Assembly (NCBI RefSeq): GCF_018613695.1
Contig: NZ_JAGGPR010000016.1
Location: 165,868 to 229,867, forward strand
Origin: Arthrobacter sp. ISL-95
GTDB lineage: Bacteria; Actinomycetota; Actinomycetes; Actinomycetales; Micrococcaceae
DNA length: 64,000 bases
Reading direction: 5' to 3'
Position 1 is the stretch's first letter; every line of letters begins with the position of its first letter. The position numbers and the translations under genes are program-made. The notes under the pieces were generated by a model, which saw only the letters and a program-made list of their open reading frames with translations, was not told the origin of the DNA and made no database searches. Shown piece after piece: positions 50,023 to 58,412 of this stretch.

Positions 50023-50523
50023 GTGTCCAGCGAACCATCCGGCTTCGATCAGACTTTCAGGGAAATGTTCCGCCGGCATGCTGCCGGGGTGGCGATCATC
50101 ACCGCGAACCTCAACGGAAACCCGTTTGGATTCACGGCCACGTCCGTGGCTTCCCTTTCCGCCGAGCCGCCCCGCTTCACCTTCAATATGGCCAGGAGTT
50201 CCAGTTCCTGGCCGGCTGTAGCAAACGCGGAGTACATCGGAGTCCACATGTTGGGGCTGGAAAACCAAGCCCTCGCCAATCGCTTCGCACGGACGCGCGA
50301 TCGGTTCGACGGCGATCACTGGGAACCTGGCCCCCACGATGTCCCCATCCTCAAGGACGTCAGCGGCTGGCTGGTAGGCAGGATCCAGATGCGCCTGTCC
50401 TTCGAGAACAACGCAGTAGTGGTGGTGGAGGTCGTTGACGGGCAAGTCGGCGAGGACGGCACTCCCCTGCTCTACCACAGTGGCGGCTATAGCAAGCCTG
50501 CCCCGCTCGACTACGAAATTTGA
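50023..50523 (+). CDS. Flavin reductase family protein
   Basis: A 166-residue FMN-binding split-barrel protein of the flavin reductase (HpaC/ActVB-like) family. Features are FRRHAAGVAIITANLNGNPFGFTATSVASLSAEPPRFTF, MARSSSSWPAVANAEYIGVHML, then NQALANRFA and a C-terminal PLLYHSGGYSK (the G-x-x-Y/H-x-x-G closing motif). It supplies reduced flavin to a monooxygenase, but no partner is nearby. The GTG at 50023 is preferred because AGGAG lies 8 nt upstream; ATG 49990 has its ribosome site too close. Confidence 0.85.
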   Translation: MSSEPSGFDQTFREMFRRHAAGVAIITANLNGNPFGFTATSVASLSAEPPRFTFNMARSSSSWPAVANAEYIGVHMLGLENQALANRFARTRDRFDGDHWEPGPHDVPILKDVSGWLVGRIQMRLSFENNAVVVVEVVDGQVGEDGTPLLYHSGGYSKPAPLDYEI

Positions 50524-50542
50524 GCTGGAGGCGGCCGGCCTG

Positions 50543-53500
50543 CTAGTTATCCAGGCAGGCCGGACCCAGCAGCACTTTGAGGTCACCGAACAATGATGGG
50601 CTCGGATTGACCCTCATGTGGACCGGCAAGCCCATGACCTCCACCTTCGTATCGCCCATCAGTTTGAGCCGGACTTCCGAGTTCCCGCGGTGGGTGCGCA
50701 GCACATCACGCAGGTCCGTTACTACTGCTTCGGTGGCCTTGAAGGTCGGGATGGTGATCACCACGGGACCGTTCACGCTTTCGCTGAGGTCCGGCACGGA
50801 AAGTTCCATGCAGTTCAGAGTGACAGCACCGTCATCGCGGCGTTGCAGCCGTCCCTTGACCACAACAATCAAGTCCTCAGCCAGGACCGAGGCAATGGGC
50901 CCGTACACCTGGCCGAAGAACATGACTTCCATGGAAGCACCGAGGTCTTCTATCTCTGCCCGGGCGTAGGCGTTCCCGCTGGCCTTGGCGATCCTGCGGC
51001 TCAGCGAGGTGATCATGCCGGCAATGGTGACGATTGCACCGTCGTGCGGTCCGTCCTCGGCGATGATCGACGTGATGGACTGTTCCGCGTGCTGGCTGAG
51101 CACGCCTTCCAGACCCTGCAGGGGATGGTCTGAAACGTAAAGGCCCAGCATGTCCCGTTCGAAGGACAGTTTGTCCTTCTTCTCCCACTCGGGCAGGTCC
51201 GGGATCTCGGTGGTCAGCGACGCTTCAGGCTCTTGGTCTTCAAAGCCCGCGAAAAGATCGAACTGGCCGATTGCTTCGTTTCGTTTGAGCGTGATCACCG
51301 AATCAATGGCTTCTTCGTGGATCATCGCCAAAGCACGCCGATGGTGGCCCAGCGAATCGAACGCTCCGGCTTTGATCAGCGATTCGATGGTGCGCTTGTT
51401 GCACACCACGGCGGGAACCTTGAGGAGGAAGTCCTTGAAGGACGTGTACTTGCCCTCGGAAGTGCGGGCGGCCACCATGGCATCCACCACATTGACGCCC
51501 ACGTTGCGGATGGCGCCCATGCCGAAACGGATGTCCGTTCCCACCGGGGTGAAGTTCAGCGAAGATTCATTCACATCCGGCGGGAGGACAGTGATGCCCA
51601 TCCTGCGACACTCGTTGAGGTAGATGGCCGACTTGTCCTTGTCATCACCCACGGAGGTCAAAAGGGCGGCCATGTACTCCGGTGCGTAGTGCGCCTTCAG
51701 GTATGCCGTCCAGTAGGAGATCACGCCGTACGCTGCCGAGTGGGCCTTGTTGAAGGCGTAGTCGGAGAACGGGAGCAAAATGTCCCAGAGCGTCTTGACG
51801 GCGGCCATGGAGTAACCGTTGTCCTGCATGCCTTGAGAGAAGCCGGCGAACTGCTTGTCCAGCTCGGACTTCTTTTTCTTACCCATGGCGCGGCGGAGGA
51901 TGTCTGCCTGGCCGAGCGAGTAGCCGGCCAGCTTCTGGGCTACGGCCATGACCTGCTCCTGATACACAATCAGGCCGAAGGTCCCGCCGAGAATCTCCTT
52001 GAGCGGTTCTTCCAACTCCGGGTGAATGGGAATTACTTCCTGGATCCCGTTCTTGCGCAGCGCGTAGTCGGTGTGGGCGTTGGCGCCCATGGGACCAGGC
52101 CGGTACAGCGCAAGAACTGCGGAGATGTCTTCGAAGTTGTCAGGCTTCATGAGCTTGAGCAGGGACCGCATGGGACCGCCGTCGAGCTGGAACACACCCA
52201 AGGTGTCACCGCGGGCCAGGAGTTCGTAGGACGCGGCGTCGTCGAGTTCCAGATTTTCCAGATCCAGGTCAACGCCGCGGTTCATCTTGATGTTTTCCAG
52301 GGCATCGGAAATGATCGTCAGGTTTCTCAGGCCCAGGAAGTCCATCTTGATCAGGCCGAGGCCTTCGGACGTCGGGTAATCAAACTGGGTGATGACCTGG
52401 CCGTCCTGGAAACGGCGCATGATGGGAATGACATCGATGATGGGGTCCGAGGACATGATGACGCCGGCAGCGTGAACGCCCCACTGGCGCTTCAGGCCCT
52501 CGATGCCCAAAGCAGTCTCGAAGACCTTGGCGGCCTCAGGATCGTTGGCGATCAGTTGGCGGAAGTCCCCTGCTTCGCTGTAGCGCTTGGACTCCGGGTT
52601 CTGGATGTCCGCCAGCGGAATGTCCTTGGCCATGACGGCAGGCGGAAGGGCCTTGGTGAGTGTCTCGCCCATGCTGAACGGGTAGCCAAGCACACGGGAG
52701 GAGTCCTTGAGCGCCTGCTTGGTCTTGATGGTTCCGTACGTGACGATCATGGCCACGCGTTCATCGCCGTACTTCTTGGTGACGTAGTCGATCACCTCGG
52801 AGCGGCGGCGATCATCGAAGTCGACGTCGAAGTCGGGCATGGAAACACGGTCCGGGTTGAGGAACCGTTCAAAGATCAGGCCGTGCTGCAGGGGGTCAAG
52901 ATCGGTGATGCGCATGGCATAAGCCACCATGGAACCTGCACCCGAACCACGGCCGGGCCCTACACGGATGCCGTTGTTCTTGGCCCAGTTGATGAAGTCG
53001 GCAACCACCAGGAAGTACCCGGGGAATCCCATGGACGTGATGACGCCCAGCTCGTAGTCCGCCTGCTTCCGGACCTTGTCAGGAATGCCTTGTGGGTACC
53101 GGTACTTCAGGCCGGTATCCACTTCCTTGACCAGCCAGGAGGTCTCGTCTTCCCCGGGAGGGCAAGGGAAGCGCGGCATGTAGTTGGCCCCGGTGTTGAA
53201 AGAAACTTCGCAGCGCTCGGCGATGAGCAGCGTGTTGTCGCAGGCTTCAGGGTGATCCCGGAAAAGCTCCCGCATTTCCTGCGGCGACTTCAGGTAATAG
53301 CCACTGCCGGAGAACGCGAAGCGCGAACCACCGTTGTCATACGTCGGTTCCAGAAGCGTGGAACCGGATTGGATCGCCAACAACGCTTCGTGGGCCTTGG
53401 CGTCGTGCTCATGGGTGTAGTGGAGGTCATTGGTGGCCACCAGCGGAAGGTTGAGTTCCTTGGCCAGGCGCAGGAGGTCTCCGGTAACACGGCGTTCAAT

Positions 53501-54100
53501 GTCCAACCCGTGGTCCATCAACTCGCAGAAGTAGTTCTCCGCTCCAAAAATATCGCGGAACTCTCCAGCAGCCTCTACAGCCTCGCGGTAGAGGCCCAAC
53601 CGAAGTTTGGTCTGGACCTCTCCGGACGGGCATCCTGTGGTGGCGATCAGACCCTCGGAGTAAGTGTTGAGCAGTTCCCGGTCCAGCCGCGGCCACTTAC
53701 CAAAAACAGAGTCCAGTGAAGCAATGGAAGAAGCCCTGAAGAGGTTCCGCATCCCCACGTTGTTATAGCTCAGGAGCGTCATGTGGGTGTACGAGCCACC
53801 ACCGGAGACGTCGTCCTTGCGCTGGCTCTCATCGCCCCAACGCACGCGCTCCTTGTCCCCGCGTGCGGTGCCGGGGGTTACATAGGCTTCGACGCCGATG
53901 ATCGGCTTGATGCCCTTATCCGTGGCTTTGCGCCAGAAGTCGAACGCACCGAACAGGTATCCGTGGTCCGTAGTGGCCAGGGCGGGCATGCCCAACCGTT
54001 CGGTTTCATCAAAAAGTTCACCGAGCCGGGCAGCTCCATCCAGCATGGAGTATTCGGTATGGGTGTGCAGATGGACGAACGAATCATTGCTGGAAGTCAC
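50543..54100 (-). CDS. dnaE: DNA polymerase III subunit alpha
   Basis: A 1185-residue replicative polymerase, DnaE1 type. The PHP domain starts FVHLHTHTEYSMLDGAARL. The polymerase active site includes GRGSGAGSMVAYA and the catalytic aspartates in PDFDVDFDDRRR. KTKQALKDSSRVLGYPF and FGLIVYQEQVMAVAQKLAGYSLGQADILRRAMGKKK follow. A helix-hairpin-helix and an OB-fold (VTIAGMITSLSRRIAKASGNAYA) end the protein. The double GTG at 54103/54100 is resolved to 54100 because TAGACT (54112-54107) lies 6 nt upstream and there is no ribosome site. A head-to-tail neighbour, rluD, ends 57 nt upstream. Confidence 0.95.
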   Translation of the reverse strand: MTSSNDSFVHLHTHTEYSMLDGAARLGELFDETERLGMPALATTDHGYLFGAFDFWRKATDKGIKPIIGVEAYVTPGTARGDKERVRWGDESQRKDDVSGGGSYTHMTLLSYNNVGMRNLFRASSIASLDSVFGKWPRLDRELLNTYSEGLIATTGCPSGEVQTKLRLGLYREAVEAAGEFRDIFGAENYFCELMDHGLDIERRVTGDLLRLAKELNLPLVATNDLHYTHEHDAKAHEALLAIQSGSTLLEPTYDNGGSRFAFSGSGYYLKSPQEMRELFRDHPEACDNTLLIAERCEVSFNTGANYMPRFPCPPGEDETSWLVKEVDTGLKYRYPQGIPDKVRKQADYELGVITSMGFPGYFLVVADFINWAKNNGIRVGPGRGSGAGSMVAYAMRITDLDPLQHGLIFERFLNPDRVSMPDFDVDFDDRRRSEVIDYVTKKYGDERVAMIVTYGTIKTKQALKDSSRVLGYPFSMGETLTKALPPAVMAKDIPLADIQNPESKRYSEAGDFRQLIANDPEAAKVFETALGIEGLKRQWGVHAAGVIMSSDPIIDVIPIMRRFQDGQVITQFDYPTSEGLGLIKMDFLGLRNLTIISDALENIKMNRGVDLDLENLELDDAASYELLARGDTLGVFQLDGGPMRSLLKLMKPDNFEDISAVLALYRPGPMGANAHTDYALRKNGIQEVIPIHPELEEPLKEILGGTFGLIVYQEQVMAVAQKLAGYSLGQADILRRAMGKKKKSELDKQFAGFSQGMQDNGYSMAAVKTLWDILLPFSDYAFNKAHSAAYGVISYWTAYLKAHYAPEYMAALLTSVGDDKDKSAIYLNECRRMGITVLPPDVNESSLNFTPVGTDIRFGMGAIRNVGVNVVDAMVAARTSEGKYTSFKDFLLKVPAVVCNKRTIESLIKAGAFDSLGHHRRALAMIHEEAIDSVITLKRNEAIGQFDLFAGFEDQEPEASLTTEIPDLPEWEKKDKLSFERDMLGLYVSDHPLQGLEGVLSQHAEQSITSIIAEDGPHDGAIVTIAGMITSLSRRIAKASGNAYARAEIEDLGASMEVMFFGQVYGPIASVLAEDLIVVVKGRLQRRDDGAVTLNCMELSVPDLSESVNGPVVITIPTFKATEAVVTDLRDVLRTHRGNSEVRLKLMGDTKVEVMGLPVHMRVNPSPSLFGDLKVLLGPACLDN

Positions 54101-54106
54101 CACGAC

Positions 54107-54112
54107 AGTCTA
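54107..54112 (-). promoter_or_regulatory. Candidate -10 hexamer (TAGACT) of dnaE
   Basis: TAGACT on the minus strand, 6 nt before GTG 54100. It is the same hexamer and spacing as at the DinB gene (431). Confidence 0.45.
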
Positions 54113-54157
54113 CCGTCCCGGGTCAGACAGAAATCGGACCCGGGCAGTGAAATCCGT

Positions 54158-55084
54158 CTATGCGGAGCCAGTGGCCAGCAGATCCAGAGCGTACTGGAGG
54201 TCCGCCGGATACTCGCTGCTGACTTCCACCCAATCGCCCGTGCGGGGGTGCGTGAATCCAAGTTGACGGGCGTGGAGCCACTGCCGGGTCAGCCCCAGTG
54301 TGGCTGCAAGGCGCGGATCCGCTCCGTAGGTGAGATCGCCGGCACAAGGATGCCGCAACGCTGAGAAGTGAACGCGGATCTGGTGGGTGCGCCCCGTCTC
54401 CAGATGCACTTCCATCAGTGTTGCCTTGCCGAAGGCTTCCAGGACCTCGTAGTGGGTCACTGACGGCCGGCCGTCCTCGATGACGGCGAACCGCCAGTCA
54501 TGGCCGGGATGGCGTCCGATCGGGGCATCAATGGTGCCTTGGAGAGGATCAGGCAGGCCCTGAACAACTGCGTGGTAGACCTTGTCCACGGTGCGTTCCT
54601 TGAACGCCCTTTTCAGCACCGTGTAGGCGTTCTCAGTCTTGGCCACCACCATGACACCGGACGTTCCCACGTCAAGCCTATGAACGATCCCTGCGCGCTC
54701 GGGCGCCCCCGACGTCGAAATTCGGTAACCGGCACCGGCGAGTCCTCCCACTACTGTGGGGCCTACCCAACCCGGTGATGGATGTGCCGCGACCCCCACC
54801 GGTTTGTCGATGACTACGAATTCCTCGTCGTCCAGCAGGATCTTCAGGCCTTCCACAACTTCCTCCACGACTTCCAAGGGATCCGGCCGCTCGGGAACCG
54901 TGACATCAAGCAATGCGCCGGCAACGAGCTTTGCCGATTTGCCCAGCGCAACTCCGCCGCTGGTGACGTTTCCTTCTGAAATCAGCAATGCTGCTGCCGA
55001 CCGGGAAATGTCCAGGAGCTGCGCTAGACCGGCGTCAACGCGTACCCCGGCCAGCTCTTCGGGCACCACTACGGACCTACTCAC
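54158..55084 (-). CDS. Pseudouridine synthase, RluD/RluA family
   Basis: A 308-residue enzyme converting uridine to pseudouridine in RNA. An N-terminal S4 domain (VDAGLAQLLDISRSAAALLISEGNV) is followed by the catalytic domain with the active-site aspartate in GIVHRLDVGTSGVMVVAKT (the HRLD motif, about residue 130), then LETGRTHQIRVHF and HPCAGDLTYG. The closest well-known function is 23S rRNA modification as in RluD. The GTG at 55084 has GGGGAG 8 nt upstream and overlaps the lspA end by 8 nt, so translation is coupled. lspA-rluD adjacency is widespread in bacteria. Confidence 0.92.
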   Translation of the reverse strand: MSRSVVVPEELAGVRVDAGLAQLLDISRSAAALLISEGNVTSGGVALGKSAKLVAGALLDVTVPERPDPLEVVEEVVEGLKILLDDEEFVVIDKPVGVAAHPSPGWVGPTVVGGLAGAGYRISTSGAPERAGIVHRLDVGTSGVMVVAKTENAYTVLKRAFKERTVDKVYHAVVQGLPDPLQGTIDAPIGRHPGHDWRFAVIEDGRPSVTHYEVLEAFGKATLMEVHLETGRTHQIRVHFSALRHPCAGDLTYGADPRLAATLGLTRQWLHARQLGFTHPRTGDWVEVSSEYPADLQYALDLLATGSA

Positions 55085-55685
55085 CAGCAGGCTCCCCGGT
55101 GGTCCCGCCGGCGGCTTTGGCATCTTTGGGCGGCTTTGGTGCGGCAACGTGACGCGTTCCGTCCATGCCGATCCCCCGCAGTGTCAGGAGACAGATAATA
55201 ACGACGCCGGACACCACCGCCGAGTCTGCGATGTTGAAGATGGCAAAATTCGGCAGCTGAATAAAGTCGACCACATGCCCCATGGCGAAGGACGGCTCCC
55301 GGAAGAGGCGGTCCGTCAGATTGCCGAGGGCGCCTCCCAGGAGCAGGCCGAGGGAAAGCGCCCACCAGGCCGAGCCCAACTTTCTCAATTGAAAAAGAAT
55401 CGCTACCGAGACGGCTGCCATGACGATCGTGAAGATCCACGTCACGTTCTCTCCGATGGAAAATGCTGCCCCGGAATTGCGGATGTAGTACCAGTGCAGC
55501 AGCGGAGGCAGCACCGGAATGCGCTCCCCCTCTGTCATGGTGCTGGTCACCCAGAGTTTGGTGAGTTGGTCAAAAACGTAGGCGAACACGGCGAAGCCAG
55601 CGAAGAGCCAGAGCATGGCAGGACGCCACTTACGGCGCTCGGTGGGCGTCGGCTGTGTGGCGTCAGCGGTGAAGTCGTCGGTCAT
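55077..55685 (-). CDS. lspA: Lipoprotein signal peptidase (signal peptidase II)
   Basis: A 202-residue membrane aspartyl protease that cleaves prolipoprotein signal peptides. Four helices are visible. The catalytic aspartates are in GGALGNLTDRLF (about residue 125) and FNIADSAVVSG (about residue 155). IRNSGAAFSIGE is the conserved N-x-G-A-F-S block. The C-terminal tail of about 35 residues (HVAAPKPPKDAKAAGG...) is a low-complexity extension beyond the usual length. The ATG at 55685 has GAAAG upstream. It is followed by an overlapping rluD-type gene. Confidence 0.94.
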   Translation of the reverse strand: MTDDFTADATQPTPTERRKWRPAMLWLFAGFAVFAYVFDQLTKLWVTSTMTEGERIPVLPPLLHWYYIRNSGAAFSIGENVTWIFTIVMAAVSVAILFQLRKLGSAWWALSLGLLLGGALGNLTDRLFREPSFAMGHVVDFIQLPNFAIFNIADSAVVSGVVIICLLTLRGIGMDGTRHVAAPKPPKDAKAAGGTTGEPAGE

Positions 55686-55735
55686 AGTGCTTTCATTCGG
55701 GAAGCGTGCGGGGTGCTGTCAGTCCTTTAACAGCG

Positions 55736-55772
55736 AAAGCCGGTGACCGAGGAATCCTCAGCCACCGGCTTT
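55736..55772 (-). terminator. Terminator/hairpin after divIVA
   Basis: AAAGCCGGTG pairs with CACCGGCTTT, with an inner GAGGA/TCCTC stem, 12 nt beyond the divIVA stop on the minus strand. It separates the division genes from lspA. Confidence 0.7.
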
Positions 55773-55783
55773 CAGAATACTTG

Positions 55784-56482
55784 CTAAACGTCAGCGGTTG
55801 CTTCGCCGACCTCAGGGGCAGCGACAGAACCACGTGCGTCAAGGTCGCGGAGCTGGCCTTCGATGTAAGCCTTCAGGCGTGAACGGTAGTCGCGTTCGAA
55901 GCCTCGGAGCTGCTCAACCTTGCGCTCGAGAACGGAGCGCTGCTGCTCGAGGGCGCCAAGGATCTTGCGGGACTTCTCCTGGGCGTCGTTGACGAGGCTG
56001 GAAGCCTCGATCTGAGCCTCGGCAATGATCTTTTCCTTCTGCTGCGCGCCGTCGGAAACGTGCTTGTCGTGCATCTGCTGTGCCATGGCAAGCAGACCTG
56101 CAGCGGACTCAGCGGAAGTGGTGACGCCGTTGTTTGCAGCGGGTGCCTTCGGAGCTGCAGCAGCAGCTGCTGCCTTCTCGGCTTCCTTCTTCTTGGCATC
56201 TTCTGCGGCCTTGGCTTCGGCTTCCGCCTTCGCCTCAGCTTCCTTGTCAACCTTGACCGGGGCCGGAACCTTCTCAACTACCGGAGCCGCAGCAGCTGCA
56301 GCGGGAACGGCCGAACCGGCCTCGCCGAGCTTCTTGCGAAGTTCGTCGTTCTCCTGGTTCAAGCGGCGAAGTTCCACCACGATCTCATCGAGGAAGTCAT
56401 CTACCTCGTCCTGGTCGTAGCCTTCGCGGAACTTGGTCGGCTGAAAGCGCTTGTTGACAACGTCTTCTGGCGTCAAAGCCAT
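55784..56482 (-). CDS. wag31: DivIVA/Wag31 polar growth protein
   Basis: A 232-residue coiled-coil protein that binds curved membrane and directs polar growth in actinobacteria. The N-terminal membrane-binding domain is LTPEDVVNKRFQPTKFREGYDQDEVDDFLDE (residues 3-33). A first coiled coil (to about residue 60) is followed by a long Ala/Lys/Glu-rich linker (about residues 60-120). The C-terminal coiled coil (SAAGLLAMAQQMHDKHV... to LKAYIEGQL) then completes the family pattern. The ATG at 56482 has GAGGTGA upstream. It follows yggT in the division cluster, but with a 150-nt gap that could carry its own promoter. Confidence 0.93.
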   Translation of the reverse strand: MALTPEDVVNKRFQPTKFREGYDQDEVDDFLDEIVVELRRLNQENDELRKKLGEAGSAVPAAAAAAPVVEKVPAPVKVDKEAEAKAEAEAKAAEDAKKKEAEKAAAAAAAPKAPAANNGVTTSAESAAGLLAMAQQMHDKHVSDGAQQKEKIIAEAQIEASSLVNDAQEKSRKILGALEQQRSVLERKVEQLRGFERDYRSRLKAYIEGQLRDLDARGSVAAPEVGEATADV

Positions 56483-56638
56483 CTGGTCACCTCGTTGGTC
56501 TAGTTAGTCAGTAGGCCTTCCGGCCGTTCAAAACTACGGTACCTAAATATCATCTTGTTCCTCCAATTCAACACCATCGTGTTGATTTGGAGAATTTGCG
56601 GCCTATGGACCATCGGTGGCCCGGGTTCCGCGGAGCAA

Positions 56639-56926
56639 CTACGCCAGGCTGTTGGTCACTGCCATGGCAATGCTGACGGCAATAATAAGGATCAAGAACC
56701 CCAAATCCAGTGATATTCCACCCAATTGGAGGGGTGGTATCAGCTTCCTGAGTCTGCCAAGGGGAGGATCAGTCACGGAGTAGACAACATGGGCTGTAAC
56801 CAACGCCACACCCCTGGGCCGCCACTGTCGGGCGAACATCTGAACCCATTCGAAGATGAGCCGGATGATCAGGGCAATGAAGAACAGCAACAACACAATA
56901 TAGATAAGGCCGAAAACAATGCCCAC
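56639..56926 (-). CDS. YggT family membrane protein
   Basis: A 95-residue protein with two membrane helices (about residues 4-27 and 70-93) separated by the conserved YggT loop VVYSVTDPPLGRLRKLIPPL. Members are found beside sepF and divIVA in actinobacteria and firmicutes and are thought to act in membrane or septum organisation, but the biochemical role is not settled. It is separated from sepF by a strong hairpin (56988-57017). Confidence 0.9.
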   Translation of the reverse strand: MGIVFGLIYIVLLLFFIALIIRLIFEWVQMFARQWRPRGVALVTAHVVYSVTDPPLGRLRKLIPPLQLGGISLDLGFLILIIAVSIAMAVTNSLA

Positions 56927-56987
56927 GAGTTAGCTCAGATCTCCCACTTGTTCCGGAATGCCAATCGGTCCCTACTATTGCAACACA

Positions 56988-57017
56988 GATGCCAGGCGGG
57001 TTGACCCGCCTGGCATC
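56988..57017 (-). terminator. Perfect hairpin between sepF and yggT
   Basis: A 13-bp stem (GATGCCAGGCGGG and complement) with a 4-nt loop, 14 nt after the sepF stop. It lacks a T-run, so it may attenuate or process the transcript rather than end it. Confidence 0.6.
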
Positions 57018-57031
57018 CGCAAAGTCTTCTG

Positions 57032-57568
57032 TCAGCTCTGGTTGAAGAAGCTGGCCTGTGTTTCGCTGGCCTTTTTGTCATCTCCGATGACCTCAACGTA
57101 TGACGGCGACAACAGGAAGACCTTGTTGGTCACCCTCTCGATGCTGCCGTGCAGGCCAAACACGAGGCCGGCTGAGAAGTCCACAAGCCGCTTGGCATCG
57201 GATTCGCCCATGTCAGTGACATTCATGATGACCGGAATGCCATCCCTGAAGCTCTCACCGATAACCTTGGCATCGTTGTAAGAACGGGGGTGAACGGTGG
57301 TGATTTGCCTCAGGCCCGAGGCATCTTCGCGGCTGGACGCCGCACGCTTGATGGGTGTCACGGGTGCGCGGTATTCCTCTTCGGCATCTACAGTGGGCAT
57401 TTCACGGACAACTTCCCGGACGGGAGCGGGCGCCCGGCGCTCTTCCCGTTCCTGTGCCTGGGGGCGTTCATCGTCGTGGTTCGTGGCGACGGACTGCTCA
57501 GATTCGTAGTGTTCATCGCCGTCGGCGAGCCCAAGATAGATCATTGTCTTGCGCAGAGCGCCAGCCAT
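57032..57568 (-). CDS. sepF: Cell division protein SepF
   Basis: A 178-residue FtsZ-binding protein that anchors Z-rings to the membrane. The N-terminal amphipathic membrane-targeting helix (AGALRKTMIYLGLADGD) is followed by an acidic/Arg-rich linker (residues about 20-80). A C-terminal SepF domain contains TVHPRSYNDAKVIGESFRDGIPVIMNVT, DAKRLVDFSAGLVFGLHGSIERV and FLLSPSYVEV. The ATG at 57568 has AGGAGT upstream. Actinobacteria lack FtsA, and SepF fills that role. The ftsZ gene lies 1.6 kb upstream in the same cluster. Confidence 0.95.
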   Translation of the reverse strand: MAGALRKTMIYLGLADGDEHYESEQSVATNHDDERPQAQEREERRAPAPVREVVREMPTVDAEEEYRAPVTPIKRAASSREDASGLRQITTVHPRSYNDAKVIGESFRDGIPVIMNVTDMGESDAKRLVDFSAGLVFGLHGSIERVTNKVFLLSPSYVEVIGDDKKASETQASFFNQS

Positions 57569-57653
57569 GGTGCACTCCTATCGTTTCTGCAGTAGGCGGG
57601 CCGCCATGACTTGACATATTGGAACCCCGGCCCGTCATTCCAATACTTTGACG

Positions 57654-58412
57654 CTACCCCACGGCCGGACGGGAACCGAGAATATCGGAGCCAATCCTCA
57701 GGTGTGTCGCCCCGAACCTTACTGCGGATTCCAGGTCCTGGCTCATTCCGGCAGAAATACCTGTCGCAGCCGGATGCACTGCCCGGAGCGCCTCGGAAAT
57801 CCCCGCGAGCCGTTCGAACGCCGCATCCGGATCAGCCCCCAACGGCGCCACGGCCATCAGGCCGGATAGCACGAGCCCGTCCGCCGACTCGATTTTCTCC
57901 GCCAGCACCTCAACGTCGGAGGGACTGGCGCCACCCCGGTGCGCACCGGCGTCGTCATCCAGGTTGACTTGGATGAAACAGTCAAGATCGCTCCGCCCCG
58001 TAGCATCCTTCTCCCGGGCGACCGCCCTGGCCAAGGCTTCAACAAGCTGCGGGCGGTCAACGGACTGGACCGAGGCAGCATACTTGGCAACGGACTTAGC
58101 CTTATTGCTCTGAAGCTGTCCGATGAAATGCCACTGGACATCAAGCCCGGTGAGCTCCGTGCTCTTGGAAGCCGCTTCCTGATCGCGGTTCTCGCCGACG
58201 TCCTTGACGCCAAGTGCCGCCAGACGACGGACATCAGCCGCGGGATGGAACTTGGTCACCACAATGAGTCTCGGCAGATCGCTCCGTCCTGCAGCGCGGG
58301 CAGCCGACTCGATCCGCTGCCGCACCAATCCCAGCCGGTCAGACAGCTCAGCGGCGCGGGAGTCGCCGCCTGCCTCTTTCCGCTGCTCGTTGCCATCTTC
58401 AAGGCTAGTCAT
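57654..58412 (-). CDS. YggS/PLPBP family pyridoxal-phosphate homeostasis protein
   Basis: A 252-residue single-domain alanine-racemase-like TIM barrel that holds PLP but has no known catalytic role. The PLP lysine is in IVVTKFHPAADV (about residue 54). GVKDVGENRDQEA, WHFIGQLQSNKAK and GISAGMSQDLESAVRFGATHLRIGS are the family blocks. The usual C-terminal IFG is replaced by ILG. It overlaps the pgeF end by 8 nt, so they are coupled. It belongs to the ftsZ-pgeF-yggS-sepF order common in Gram-positive bacteria. Confidence 0.93.
   Translation of the reverse strand: MTSLEDGNEQRKEAGGDSRAAELSDRLGLVRQRIESAARAAGRSDLPRLIVVTKFHPAADVRRLAALGVKDVGENRDQEAASKSTELTGLDVQWHFIGQLQSNKAKSVAKYAASVQSVDRPQLVEALARAVAREKDATGRSDLDCFIQVNLDDDAGAHRGGASPSDVEVLAEKIESADGLVLSGLMAVAPLGADPDAAFERLAGISEALRAVHPAATGISAGMSQDLESAVRFGATHLRIGSDILGSRPAVG

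Noticed and set aside
51233..53719. 828-residue open frame antisense to dnaE
   Set aside because: It mirrors the dnaE codons in a high-GC gene, has no ribosome site or known motif, and dnaE on the other strand is unmistakable.
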